64,000 bases of DNA from Megaustenia siamemsis (Eukaryota > Mollusca > Gastropoda > Stylommatophora > Ariophantidae), in the NCBI GenBank assembly GCA_032433765.1, contig JAVIAB010000041.1, positions 79,177,835-79,241,834 of the forward strand, given 5' to 3'. Shown here piece after piece: positions 1-10,398 of the stretch (within the stretch, counting starts at the first letter, position 1; each line of letters opens with the position of its first letter). A model generated the notes under the pieces. The model ran no database searches, was not told where the DNA came from, and saw only the letters and a list, made by a program, of their open reading frames with translations. Both the position numbers and the translations under genes were made by a program.

Positions 1-1582
1 TCAAATCAATCATTCAACAACATAATCGTCCATCAAATCAACAATTCAACAACATAATCGTTCATCAAATCAACCATTCAACAACATAATCGTCCATCAA
101 ATCAACAATTCAACAACACAATCGTCCATCAAATCGACCATTCAACAACATAATCGTCCATCAAATCAACCATTCAACAACATAATCGTCCATCAAATCA
201 ACCATTCAACAACATGAACGTCCATCAAATCAACCATTCAACAGCATGAACGTCCATCAAATCAACCTTTCAACAACATAATCATCCATCAAATCAACCA
301 TTCAACAACATGATCGTTCTTCAAATCAACCATTCAACAATATGAACGTCCACCAAATCATTCATTGAACAACATAATCGTCTAACAGATCAACATTTCA
401 ACAATATGAAAGTCCATCAAATCAACCTTTCAGCAATATGAACGTCCATCAAATCAATCATTCAAGAACATGAACGTCCATCAAATCAACAATTCAACAA
501 CATGAAAGTCCATCACATCAACCATTCAACAACATGATCGTCCATCAAATCAATCATTCAACAACATAATCGTCCATCAGATCAATCATTCAACAACATG
601 AACGTCCATCAAATCAATCATTCAAGAACATGAACGTCCATCAAATCAACAATTCAACAATATGAACGTCCATCAAATCAATCATTCAAGAACATGAACG
701 TCCATCAAATCAACAATTCAACAATATGAACGTCCATCAAATCAATCATTCAAGAACATGAACGTCCATCAAATCAACAATTCAACAATATGAATGTCCA
801 TCAAATCAACCATTCAACAACATGAACGTATATCAAATCAACCATTCAACAACATGAACGTTCATCAAATCAGCCATTTAACATAATGATCGTTCATCAA
901 ATCAACCTTTCAACAATATGAACGTCCATCAAATCAATCATTCAAGAACATGAACGTCCATCAAATCAACAATTCAACAACATGAAAGTCCATCACATCA
1001 ACCATTCAACAACATGATCGTCCATCAAATCAATCATTCAACAACATAATCGTCCATCAGATTAATCATTCAACAACATGAACGTCCATCAAATCAATCA
1101 TTCAAGAACATGAACGTCCATCAATTCAACAATTCAACAATATGAACGTCCATCAAATCAATCATTCAAGAACATGAACGTCCATCAAATCAACAATTCA
1201 ACAACATGAAAGTCCATCACATCAACCATTCAACAACATGATCGTCCATCAAATCAATCATTCAACAACATAATCGTCCATCAGATTAATCATTCAACAA
1301 CATGAACGTCCATCAAATCAATCATTCAAGAACATGAACGTCCATCAAATCAACAATTCAACAATATGAATGTCCATCAAATCAACCATTCAACAACATG
1401 AACGTATATCAAATCAACCATTCAACAACATGAACGTTCATCAAATCAGCCAATTAACATAATGATCGTTCATCAAATCAACCATTGAACAAAATAATCG
1501 TCCATCAAATCAATCATTCAACAACATGAACGCCCATCAAATCAACCATTCAACAAAACGTGATGGTCCATCAAATCAACAG
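1..1582. repeat. 32-bp minisatellite array, open to the left
   Basis: About 49 copies of a 32-bp unit built around 'catcaaatcaaccattcaac' followed by 'aacatgaacgtc'. The copies differ by a few substitutions. Variants recur in a larger pattern: the marker 'catgaaagtccatcac' appears at 501, 981 and 1205, spacings of 480 (15 units) and 224 (7 units). The array runs off the left edge, so its full length is unknown. It lies downstream of the last OATP exon seen here, presumably in an intron. I see no coding signal in it. Confidence 0.95.
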
Positions 1583-2125
1583 TTTCCTTTTCTCTTCAAT
1601 AACAAACTTCGTCTACTCCTTGTCATCTCCAGCCGACACCCATACGCTAGGGTGACCATTCGTCCCCGATATTCGGGGACAGTCCCGAAAATCAGAAGTT
1701 GTCCCCGAAAGAAATTTCTCCCCGATTTTGTCCTCGATTTCAGTGAATAAATAAATGTTCATATACAGAATCGGCCCTCTTTTAAAATAATCACTAGGAC
1801 TCAGGACGTTACTGAGTTGTGTTTCTTTATCCCAGACTGGGCGGCATTAGCAGGAAGATAAAAGAGAAGACTTGGACGTGTTGTGTCGGAGATAGCTCTT
1901 TAAACTCTTGAAGCGCGGTGCTACGTCACTTCTGTTCCAGCCACTGACTTCTATTGGGATGGGTTTAATTTTTTAAAATAAAAGCAGACTCTCTCTCTCT
2001 CTCTCTCTCTCTCCCCGCCCCTGCCTTTCCGGACATCTCCCGACAAAGTATCTTTCCCGGTCAATTTTCAAATCAATCCGAGTGCAATGACAGTACAATG
2101 CAGTCGTGTTTTCTATTTGTGATCA

Positions 2126-4010
2126 GTGGACGTCTGGTCACGTCTGTTGCATAAAAACAATGCTTTCCAAAAAACGTGTCATTTTAGTGATTCGCTGAAA
2201 GCTGAATTTCCATTTATTATACAAGCAATTTTAGAGGATGGAACGCTAGTGAAATGTAATATATGTAGTTCAAATGTTTCTATAGCAAGTGGTGGAAGGA
2301 CATCAATAACTGATCATCTACAGGCAAAAAAGCATAAAGATGCGCTGCTTTGTAAGTCTCAGTCTGGGTGTATGACAAATTATTTTTGTAAAACAGAACC
2401 CTCAAAAGATGAATACACTCTAGCTGTTCATGAAGGAACCTTCGCATATCATACTGTACTTCATAATCATAGTTTCCGCAGTATGGATTGTACAACAATT
2501 CTACAAAAGAAATTTTCAACGAAACAATTTTCCTGTGCAAGAACAAAGTGTGAATCCATAATTACCAATGTTTTTGCTCCTTGGGTTATTGATGAACTAA
2601 AAAATGACCTCAAATATGTCAGCCTCGTAACATTGTCTTGCGATACATCTAATCATAAACATGTTAAGCTACTTCCTATTTAGTTCGTTATTTTCAGGCT
2701 TATGAGCTGGAAACTTCAGTAAAGACCAAACTGATTGCTTTCATAGATATCCCAGGAGAAACGTCCGACATAATATCTGAACAATTGTTGAAAGCAGTTG
2801 ATAATTTTGACTTAAGCAAAAAGAATGTAGGAATCTCAGCAGACAATACAAATACAAACTTTGGAGGCTTGTTGAGGAAAGGGAGAGATAATGTCATAAC
2901 TAAAATAAATTCCAAGTTAAACAGACACATAATGGGTGTTGGTTGCAATGCACACATAATTCACATTTGTGCAAAAACAGCGTTTGATTCCATGCCTATG
3001 GATATGGAAGTGATTGTAACAAAAATATTTGGATACTTTCACATTTACACGGTTCGTGTAGAACGCCTGAAAGACTTATGTGAATTTGCTGGACAGGAGT
3101 TTAAGCAATTATTAGGTTATTCTAATATAAGGTGGTTGTCATTACTTCCAGCCTTGGAAAGAATATTGAAACTGTATCAATCACTGAGATCTTTCTTCTT
3201 GTCAGAAACACACTGTCCTACAATATTGAAACAATTCTTTGAAAACAGTGAATCAGAGCTTTGGCTCAGCTTTGCTCATTCTCACGCATCACTCTTCCAT
3301 GAAACAATTAAGGCGATTGAAGGCGACGACAAGAGTGCAACAGAATCAGCACTAGCTGTGAACAATCTCATTATAAAATTAGAAACTCGACGCGATGAAA
3401 ATTTCATCCCACACATGGTAAAGAGTTTGCTGACTGATTTAGTAGAAAGTGGTGACATCCAAATGGAAAGGTATTTCCAAATAAGTAAAGAATTCTATAA
3501 TACTGCTGTACATTACTTGCAGTCTTGGAACAAGCACAATGAGGACTTGTCACAACTGAGCTGCCTTCTCTTGGATAATGTGCCTGAAAGGAAACATTTT
3601 GATAATGCAGTAGAACAGATATCTTCAAAGTGTCATGAAGTTATAAACGTCAATCGTGATGAGCTCTTTGATGAATTTACTTATTTGCGAGGCCATCTGT
3701 TGCAAAAAGAATGTGAGTGGTTCAGTAACAAGCCCCCATGTAGAAAATGGAATGAAGTATTCAGGTACTTAAAAGAAAATAATGTACCACATGCTAATGT
3801 GAAGAGAATTCTTGAACTTTTTATGTGCTTACCAGGCAGCAATGCATCCGTAGAAAGACTATTTTCTCAAATGAATTACGTCTGGTCAAAGAGAAATCAC
3901 GGATTAATGTGAGCACGGAGCAAGCCATGTTAACAGTAAAAACTAACATTAGCTTATCGTGTGAAAGCTTCAGTGAAAAACTTGCTTCAAATCATGAGAG
4001 ATCACACTAA
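2126..4010 (+). pseudogene. hAT-family transposase, two frameshifts
   Basis: This is the transposase remnant of the enclosing hAT element. The first frame (2126-2683, 185 residues, stop at 2681) carries a BED-type zinc finger: CNIC, then a spaced histidine pair in DHLQAKKHK. Its start is uncertain, because the frame opens on GTG just after a stop. The frame then shifts and runs open to 3909. It carries the RNase-H-like hAT core (for example GVGCNAHIIH, YSNIRWLSLLPALE) and the hAT C-terminal dimerisation motif LPGSNASVERLFSQ. A second shift near 3900 moves the last part (NVSTEQAMLTVKTN) into a third frame, ending at 4010. The first shift (about 2677-2683) looks like loss of one base in a T run. 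Two breaks make it inactive. Confidence 0.85.
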
Positions 4011-4191
4011 AAAAACAAGTACCACGCCGAGGCAAAAAACCTCTTCAGTAGAAATAAGTTACTGTAAACATTACCTTAATATTGCAATTGATATATATAT
4101 GTTGTTTACATTTTTTTTTATTTTAAGCTTTTTATTGTTATTGAGAAAAAAAAACTAGCTATTGTAATTTCATTAAGTGCGTGTATCACAT

Positions 4192-4240
4192 CGTTGTTTA
4201 GTCTGTGTCGTCCAATTATCACGTAAAGCTTCTTACATAC
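4192..4240. repeat. 49-bp dispersed repeat, copy 1
   Basis: This copy starts 'cgttgtttagtctgtgtcgt' and ends 'cttacatac'. A second copy with one or two changes lies at 6858-6906. With the nested Tc1/mariner element removed, the copies would be only about 280 bp apart, so this may be a local duplication or the shared 3' part of an older retroelement. Function unknown. Confidence 0.8.
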
Positions 4241-4315
4241 AAGTTTTTTTATTTTTTAATTTTTCCTCACATTCAGCTTTACTGCCGCTTCGCATTTTTA
4301 TGCCTTAACCCTTTA

Positions 4316-6699
4316 CTATAGTTCGCTTCAGATTTTTTGCCTCACTTCAAAAAACCACAGCTCAGCAACCATTTGTGCTACAGTGCTGATATTTTGCATG
4401 TAACCTACTGAATCTCATAACGTAATAGAAAAAATAAATTCATTGCAAACAAACTGCTGGTTTTTCTTGTGCGCTTGCTTACCAGGAGGATAAAAGTATG
4501 ATTAAACTTGGGCACATTTGAATCAAAATTTAAGAGTATTTACCCCTTCCATATCACTTCAAGAATGATTTAAACATCTTCATTTGGGAATTTCCTTTAT
4601 ATGTTGGTGGGTAAAGGCACCGGTTTACACTATTGAATTGCAAATGTCAGATTTTTGTCAATATTTGCACATATGTGTAGCAAATTTCTCTTATATTCGG
4701 TGCGCAATTCTGGTTTTGCACTTACTGGATTAAAATTGTCAACTTTTTGTATCACGTCATTAGTATAACGTCACCAAAAATACAAAATCAAATTATTTAC
4801 ATAGGCGTGTTTTGTGAGTTGTGCCCTTAACAATGAGTTTCAAGTTGAAATTTGTTACTGAACAAAATATTACAAAGAAATTATATTTATATTTTTGTAG
4901 AGAGGCAAAACGAGGGAGTCTATATCACAGCATATCAAATCCTGAAAAGAGAACGATGCACGTGTTAGGTTTAAGTAAACGGTCGTTTCATAGATCAGTG
5001 AAAAATGTTCAATGTGAATGTTCAAGGAAAGAAAGAAGTCGAGGAAGAAAACATTTGTTAGACAGTTTTGACAGAGAACTTGTCCGCAGAGAGATTTGTA
5101 AAATGTTAGACTTAGGGGAAGAAGTTACCATAAGGAAACTTAAGATTTGGCTTAAAAAGAACACCAGTATTGATGTATCAAAAACCACACTATGGAGAAG
5201 TGTGCGGAGTTTAGGCTTCACTTTTAGAAAATATTCTTGTGGAAGAAACATCATTTGCGAGAAACCTCATTTAGTAGCTGCAAGAAGCAAATATTTACGT
5301 GAAGTTAGACAAATGCGTAATGAAGATTATGACATTGTGTACTTGGACGAAACATGGATTAATGCCCACCACACAAATGAAAAAGAATGGCAGTCATTAG
5401 ATGGGACTATTAAAAGGTATGTACCTAGCAGCAAAGGAAAGCGCCTTATAGTGGCACATGCTGGGAGCAAAAATAATGGCCTGGTGGAGAATGCTGAACT
5501 TGTTTTTATTGCAAAGTCAACTGATAACCAGGATTATCATTCAGAGATGAACAGTCATATGTTCAGAGATTGGATTAAAGACACTCTTTTGCCTTTATTA
5601 GATCGACCATCTTGTTTGATCATGGATAATGCATCTTACCATAACAAAGTGGCACAAGAAGATAAAGTTCCAACATCATCAAGCACTAAAGCTGAAATAA
5701 AGACATGGCTGACAAGGGAACAAATACCATTTAACGATATGTATCTCAAGCCTGAATTACTTTCACTTGTAAAACAGATACAACGGCCAAAGATATTTCA
5801 AATAGATAAATTAATTGAAGAACATGGTCATAGATGTTTGAGGCTGCCTCCATATCACTCACACCTAAATCCTATTGAATTAGTTTGGGCAAAGATCAAA
5901 GGGCAAGTAGCATCCGAAAATAAAACTTTCAAATTATCTGATGTTAAAGAGCTTACCAATGTTGCTATTTCAAACATAGACAAAGATTATTGGGCTAGTT
6001 GTGAAGACCATGTTATGGTTGAGGAAGATAAGTATTGGAGAAACGATGGTCTGTGGGTTATTCAACCAAAAATGGTAATACGTCTATTAGATTCGGCAGA
6101 TTCTGAATAAAACTCATTTGTTTGAACTTACTGAAGTGACTTTGTTGGAGTTGGAAACTCTGGATACGGACCACTTCAGGAACTGTTTTTTTAGTGAGTT
6201 GACGATGTATTCTGTGTTCTTAAAATAAATAATTTCTATTCGGTGAATGTTCGGCCTATTTTGATTTGATTCAATATTAGTTGTATAATTAAAAGAGCCC
6301 AATCCAAATGGGTAGCATGTTGTGAAAAAGTGCAATTGTGGCGGTTTATTCCCCTATACACCTTCAGGCATGACAGGAACACTTACTTACTTACTCTCTT
6401 ATTATAAAGTAATAATGTCCCTTATATAAAAATAAAAGTTACGCCTTTTCCTCTAAAAAGTGTAAAAGATCTTCATTTACCGTACATTCTGTTTTTTGTG
6501 TCAAAATAAATACAAATATGAAGGAGATCAAAGGAAGTTGCCGCTTTGAGGAAACGGTAACACATACGATAATTTAAATGATAAATTCGTTACGTCATTG
6601 AAAATCTAAGGTCGCATGCAAAAAATCATGGTATTCCATCAGACGGTTTTCGAGATATTACTGGAATTAGGGAGGCAAACAATCTGAAACAAACTATAG
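4316..6699 (+). mobile_element. Intact Tc1/mariner-superfamily element (DD83E, Sailor-like)
   Basis: A 2,384-bp element starts CTATAGTT at 4316 and ends AACTATAG at 6699. It is flanked on both sides by TA (4314-4315 and 6700-6701), the target of IS630/Tc1/mariner transposases. The outer 28 bp of the two ends (4316-4343 and 6672-6699) match as inverted repeats at 25 positions. Weaker similarity continues inward for roughly 100 bp, including a shared TTTTGCATG block. One full-length transposase ORF lies inside. The element is inserted in the hAT copy and is therefore younger. Length and catalytic spacing resemble the DD82E/Sailor family known from invertebrates. The family name is an inference. 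Confidence 0.9.
4833..6110 (+). CDS. DDE transposase, Tc1/mariner superfamily
   Basis: A 425-residue protein that would cut and paste the enclosing element at TA sites. I chose the ATG at 4833; the frame is also open from a GTG at 4821. The first ~130 residues form the DNA-binding part, predicted helix-turn-helix, with basic stretches (KERSRGRK) and TTLWRSVRSLGFTFRK as in paired-like HTH regions. The RNase-H-fold catalytic triad is visible as YLDETW (Asp172), IMDNASYH (Asp265) and LNPIELVWAKIK (Glu349). There are 83 residues between the second Asp and Glu, against 34 in Tc1/mariner proper. This insertion is typical of the longer-spaced DD82E-type families. No internal stop or frameshift is present. 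A polyadenylation signal (AATAAA) lies at 6224-6229. Confidence 0.93.
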   Translation: MSFKLKFVTEQNITKKLYLYFCREAKRGSLYHSISNPEKRTMHVLGLSKRSFHRSVKNVQCECSRKERSRGRKHLLDSFDRELVRREICKMLDLGEEVTIRKLKIWLKKNTSIDVSKTTLWRSVRSLGFTFRKYSCGRNIICEKPHLVAARSKYLREVRQMRNEDYDIVYLDETWINAHHTNEKEWQSLDGTIKRYVPSSKGKRLIVAHAGSKNNGLVENAELVFIAKSTDNQDYHSEMNSHMFRDWIKDTLLPLLDRPSCLIMDNASYHNKVAQEDKVPTSSSTKAEIKTWLTREQIPFNDMYLKPELLSLVKQIQRPKIFQIDKLIEEHGHRCLRLPPYHSHLNPIELVWAKIKGQVASENKTFKLSDVKELTNVAISNIDKDYWASCEDHVMVEEDKYWRNDGLWVIQPKMVIRLLDSADSE

Positions 6700-7117
6700 T
6701 ACAATACCGCTGCTACTTAATGTTTGTATTTCGTCCTTAGTGTTTACTTTAGTATTTATATCTTAGTTTAGTCCTTTTACTGTTTTGGTTGTTTCGTTAT
6801 TAGTTTTGTGTGTGTTTTTTGTTTGTTTGTTCCTGATGAAGGCCTAATGGGCCGAAACGTTGTTTAGTCTGTGTCGTCCACTTATCACGTAAAGCTTCTT
6901 ACATACCATTTTTTAATTTTTTTTTATTTTTATCACATAAGTACCGTGAATATTAACAAAAATAAAATCAAACAGCAAATAAACACAGTTATGAAATTTA
7001 GTTGTTTTTTTTTTTTGCATCTACAAAATTTCTTGCGCACACACAGTCACACACCCACCCACACATATTATAACTATCTATATATAAATAAATATAAATA
7101 AATAAATATATATATAT

Positions 7118-7118
<1 letters not shown>
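6700..7118 (+). other. hAT 3' non-coding part with retroelement-like tail
   Basis: This is AT-rich sequence between the nested transposon and the CA repeat. It holds a short hairpin (GGCCTAATGGGCC) in the context 'cctgatgaaggcctaatggg' then 'ccgaaacgttg'. That hairpin is directly followed by copy 2 of the 49-bp repeat (6858-6906). Similar 'gatgaaggcc...ggccgaaacg' hairpins are widespread in animal repeats. No coding signal seen. Confidence 0.5.
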
Positions 7119-7680
<562 letters not shown>

Positions 7681-7946
7681 CGTTCGTCCCCGATTTTGTG
7701 GGACAGTCTCAGAAATAAGCAAAAAAAAATCCTCTGAAATGTAAAAAATATGACAAATGTCCCTGAAAACAATGGGAAAAAAATGGTCACCCTACTATAC
7801 GCATACTCCTACATCAACACTCACACACACATAAACACGCTCTCACTCTCTCATCCATACCCACACACTTACACGCGAACACACACTCACTCACACGCCA
7901 ACATCCACACATATACGCAACCACACCCGCCCAACCAACAACCTAC

Positions 7947-8070
7947 CCCTTGCTCCACCTGAGGACATCCGGCATGACAAGGGGAGTAATACGTTCTTCT
8001 ATCTTGACCACAGAGAGGAAAGTAGGTGTTGTCCTGGCAGTTACATCCCCTGCTACAGCTGGTTACGTCA
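7947..8070 (-). CDS. SLCO/OATP transporter, exon c (Kazal-like loop)
   Basis: This exon encodes the extracellular cysteine-rich loop between helices 9 and 10 of an organic anion transporting polypeptide, a plasma-membrane carrier of bile salts, hormones and xenobiotics. The residues SCSRGCNCQDNTYFPLCG and TYYSPCHAGC match the Kazal-like signature of the family (CxxxCxC, PxCG, YxSPCxAGC). The acceptor is CACACAG|T at 8071/8070. The single T completes the Gly codon begun by exon b (phase 2), so reading continues without a break. Two possible donors are both in phase 0: CAG|GTGGAG (exon end 7959) and GGG|GTAGGT (exon end 7947, better consensus, adds VEQG). Downstream exons lie left of the window. 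Confidence 0.9.
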
Positions 8071-8227
8071 CTGTGTGCCAGACGATGGGCGAGAAGAGAC
8101 AAGTGTACACGTCACATATAGGAAGTGAGTACAAGTGTACACGTACACGTCACATATATGGACTGATAAATTTTACGTGTATTATTACGTGAGTTCTTTT
8201 TTTCTTATTCTTCAAGAGAAGTCACAG

Positions 8228-8490
8228 GAAGCTTACACAGATGTGAACAAATAAGTAAGAAGATGCATTAAAAGGGATAAGAGGACATATATAGATGAAC
8301 TAGCTAAAGAGGCAGAAGAAACAGAAAATAAAGGAAATATGACAGAACTGTACAACAGCAAAAAAAAAATTAAGTGGAAAATACAAACAGATCAATGCCT
8401 TTATTAAAGATAAGAAAGGAAATCTGCTTAGTAATATAAGGAAACAAATGAAGAGATGGAAAGAGCACTTTGATTTATTCTGCGGAAACA
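8228..8490 (+). pseudogene. LINE ORF2 fragment (endonuclease/RT linker), decayed
   Basis: Translation gives RDKRTYIDELAKEAEE, then NMTELYNSKKK, and after a frameshift NAFIKDKKGNLL and RKQMKRWKEHF. This order (AE-A-rich helix, LY-x-TK, KDK-G, RW-EHF) is the region before the reverse transcriptase core in RTE/CR1-like LINEs. An in-frame TAA and a shift near 8390 show it is dead. It sits in the intron just upstream of OATP exon c. Confidence 0.65.
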
Positions 8491-8959
8491 TCGCATGTGG
8501 AAGACATTTAGTCTTTTTTCCTGGTTTGAGTACATTGTCCAGGTTTCAGATCCATAAGGAGGCGAAGGCGCGCCCCACCCAGCACCAGAGCTGGAAGTCG
8601 TCAGTGACTCATAACTGATGGCTTGCGCCAGGATCGGTGAACCAGAACCATCCAGACCCTGCTACACCTCTTCGTGGTGCCTCTAGAAACAGACTAACCT
8701 GTCTAGTCTGGCCAAGCGAGCAGGGATCGAAGTGGGAAGACGAACCCGGTACACAAAAAAGCGTCGGCTGAAATCGGATGTGTTGGGCCGAAAGGCGCAG
8801 ATATCACAGTGTTACACTGCAAACTGCAACACAACGTAACTACGTCCACTTAACGTCCTTTTAAGGGCGGATGACGAGGAGGAAGTCTACGGTTCGTATC
8901 CGTTAGAATACCTCAAATCATCGGACGAACGCATCATCATCATCATCATCATCATCATC
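8491..8959. other. Unclassified intronic sequence ending in (CAT)n
   Basis: This stretch is GC-richer than its surroundings, with no long reading frame. It contains 'aagacgaacccggtacac' and 'gggatcgaag', which vaguely recall tRNA-derived SINE parts, but I cannot assign it. It ends in about ten CAT trinucleotides (8930-8959) that abut the minus-strand LINE fragment. Confidence 0.4.
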
Positions 8960-9330
8960 AGATCCATATAATAATGTGCTAAGCACACAAGTTTGATATA
9001 TTAAGAGTTTAGTCTCCTTGTTAGTTTCGTGTTGTTCCATGCCTTTTATGTGAGTTTGCCGAAGGTCGTAGATGCCTTACCAATTCAGCTGTTTATTTCA
9101 TCATCAAGAGAAGTGGTTTGCGTAATTGTGGATCCAAGATACATACATTTCTGAATCGATTCTAGTGGTAAATCTTTTAGCGTGATTAATAAAGGTTTGA
9201 TGTCGCCTTGACTTAGTATTGCTGTTATATGAACATTAATTGACAGTGAAAAAAGGTCGAATGCTTTGTCCAGGTTGTTGATCAGCGATTGTAGGGTGAG
9301 TAGTGATATTAGGGGTTTACGCAAGCAAAA
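8960..9330 (-). pseudogene. LINE reverse transcriptase C-terminal fragment, decayed
   Basis: Read on the minus strand this gives LINNLDKAFDLFSLSIN, then SIQKCMYLGSTITQTTSLDD, then IGKASTTFGKLT, KAWNNTKLT and, in a shifted frame, YQTCVLSTLLYGS. These blocks (the YLGS motif, the IGKA-F--L helix and the LSTLLYGSE box) are the post-catalytic part of LINE reverse transcriptases. Several stops and shifts are present. It is truncated at YGS by the CAT repeat. Its orientation is opposite to the LINE piece at 8228-8490, so they are separate insertions or rearranged. Confidence 0.75.
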
Positions 9331-9842
9331 GGTTAAAAAAAAATATGTTTTAACATGTTAAGAAACATGATCCGGTTTATCTCGGCTCGGTGCTCGGCTC
9401 GGCTCGGGTCAGCGCTCGGGTCGGCTCGGCGCTATCTCGGGGATTATCTTTCAGCGGGTGGGTATCTCGTGGGGGGGGGGGGGGGGGGACGTAAATGCTG
9501 AAGTTAGAAAATATGGAAAACAGGTATAGCGGTTCTAAAACTTGGGAAGGAAAGTGCAGAGGTGTTTTTTTCCAAATCGATTAACGGTGTAGCGGTTCCA
9601 AAACTTGGGGAAAGTGTAGGGGGCCTAACTTTATTTTGAATGGTCGTCACGGGGTGTGTTATTAGAAGTAGTATCGCTAACATGCTCACTTAACATCGTT
9701 AGCAACATCATCATGTGTCGTGTTTTGTAGTAAGGTGGTAATTAACCTAACAATCTAACATTAAATAGTGACTCTCTCTCGCTCTTTCACATTCAAGGTA
9801 AAGCAAATAAAAACAAATTCGTTCTATATTTAATTTCACAGC
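9331..9842. other. Intron with GGCTC-rich repeat and poly-G tract
   Basis: 9376-9450 is a degenerate run of 'cggctcgg/ctcgggtc' units. It is followed by a G homopolymer of about 18 bases ending at 9488. A 20-bp motif ('agcggttctaaaacttggga') occurs near 9527 and again near 9592. No gene is seen. The AT-rich end (9780-9842) lies just 3' of the PC4-like reading frame. Confidence 0.6.
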
Positions 9843-9848
9843 TTTATT
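9843..9848 (-). promoter_or_regulatory. Polyadenylation signal AATAAA
   Basis: An AATAAA on the minus strand begins 38 bases after the stop codon of the PC4-like frame (9886-9888). The position fits a real 3' UTR or a short transcript end. Many AATAAA hexamers arise by chance in AT-rich DNA, so the weight is modest. Confidence 0.5.
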
Positions 9849-9885
9849 ATTATTAATACAACACATATTTGAAAATATATTACTG

Positions 9886-10395
9886 TCAGGTTGTTGAATT
9901 TATTAATTTTAATCGTCTGGGCTTCCTCCCTCTTGTTTTGGTGGTTCTGTCTGTTTGTGTTAAATGTCTATCAAACACAGGTGCACAGGAAGTTTCATTA
10001 GCCTTCAAAACACAACCACCCTCCATTTTGACAAAACCTTGATCAAAGCTGGAATAGGTAATTCGTGACTCTGTTGATTCAGCCGGGGTATCCATGCTGA
10101 CTACAGGATCTGTCGTCTGATTAACAAGAGTGAGGTTCTGGTGGTTAACAAAAGGTGGCGTGTAGTTGAGGTTCTGGTTAACAAGAGATGGTGTGTAGTT
10201 GTGGTTCTGGTTAACAAGCGGTGACGTGTAGTTCTGGTTAACAAGAGGTGGCGTGTAGTTGAGGTTAGCATAAGCGGCTAAAATTTCCTTTCGCATCACA
10301 ACTAACGTGATAAATTCTTCTTTCGATAGTGTTATCCCAGTTCTGGTAGGAAACTTAAAAAAACTCACACCTCTATATGTCCTTATATTTATCAA
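9886..10395 (-). CDS. PC4/Sub1-like protein, probable 3' exon or truncated gene
   Basis: A 169-residue frame. Residues 2-44 (INIRTYRG, FPTRTGITLSKEEF, KEILAAY) align with the C-terminal ssDNA-binding domain of the transcription coactivator PC4/Sub1 (pattern IxIRxY...KxGIxL..E....L). The spacing is slightly shorter than in the human protein. Residues 45-93 are about five imperfect repeats of NYTPPLVNQ. The tail has an AT-hook-like RGRKPRR (155-161). There is no good ATG: the frame opens on TTG and remains open into the GA/GT minisatellite, so the 5' part is missing or lies in another exon. The first AG after the pyrimidine-rich array (minus strand) is ATATAAG|G at about 10381, a candidate acceptor. 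It could be a functional last exon, a TE-borne PC4 relative, or a pseudogene cut by the array. It is nested in an OATP intron. Confidence 0.5.
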   Translation of the reverse strand: MINIRTYRGVSFFKFPTRTGITLSKEEFITLVVMRKEILAAYANLNYTPPLVNQNYTSPLVNQNHNYTPSLVNQNLNYTPPFVNHQNLTLVNQTTDPVVSMDTPAESTESRITYSSFDQGFVKMEGGCVLKANETSCAPVFDRHLTQTDRTTKTRGRKPRRLKLINSTT

Positions 10396-10398
10396 TGG

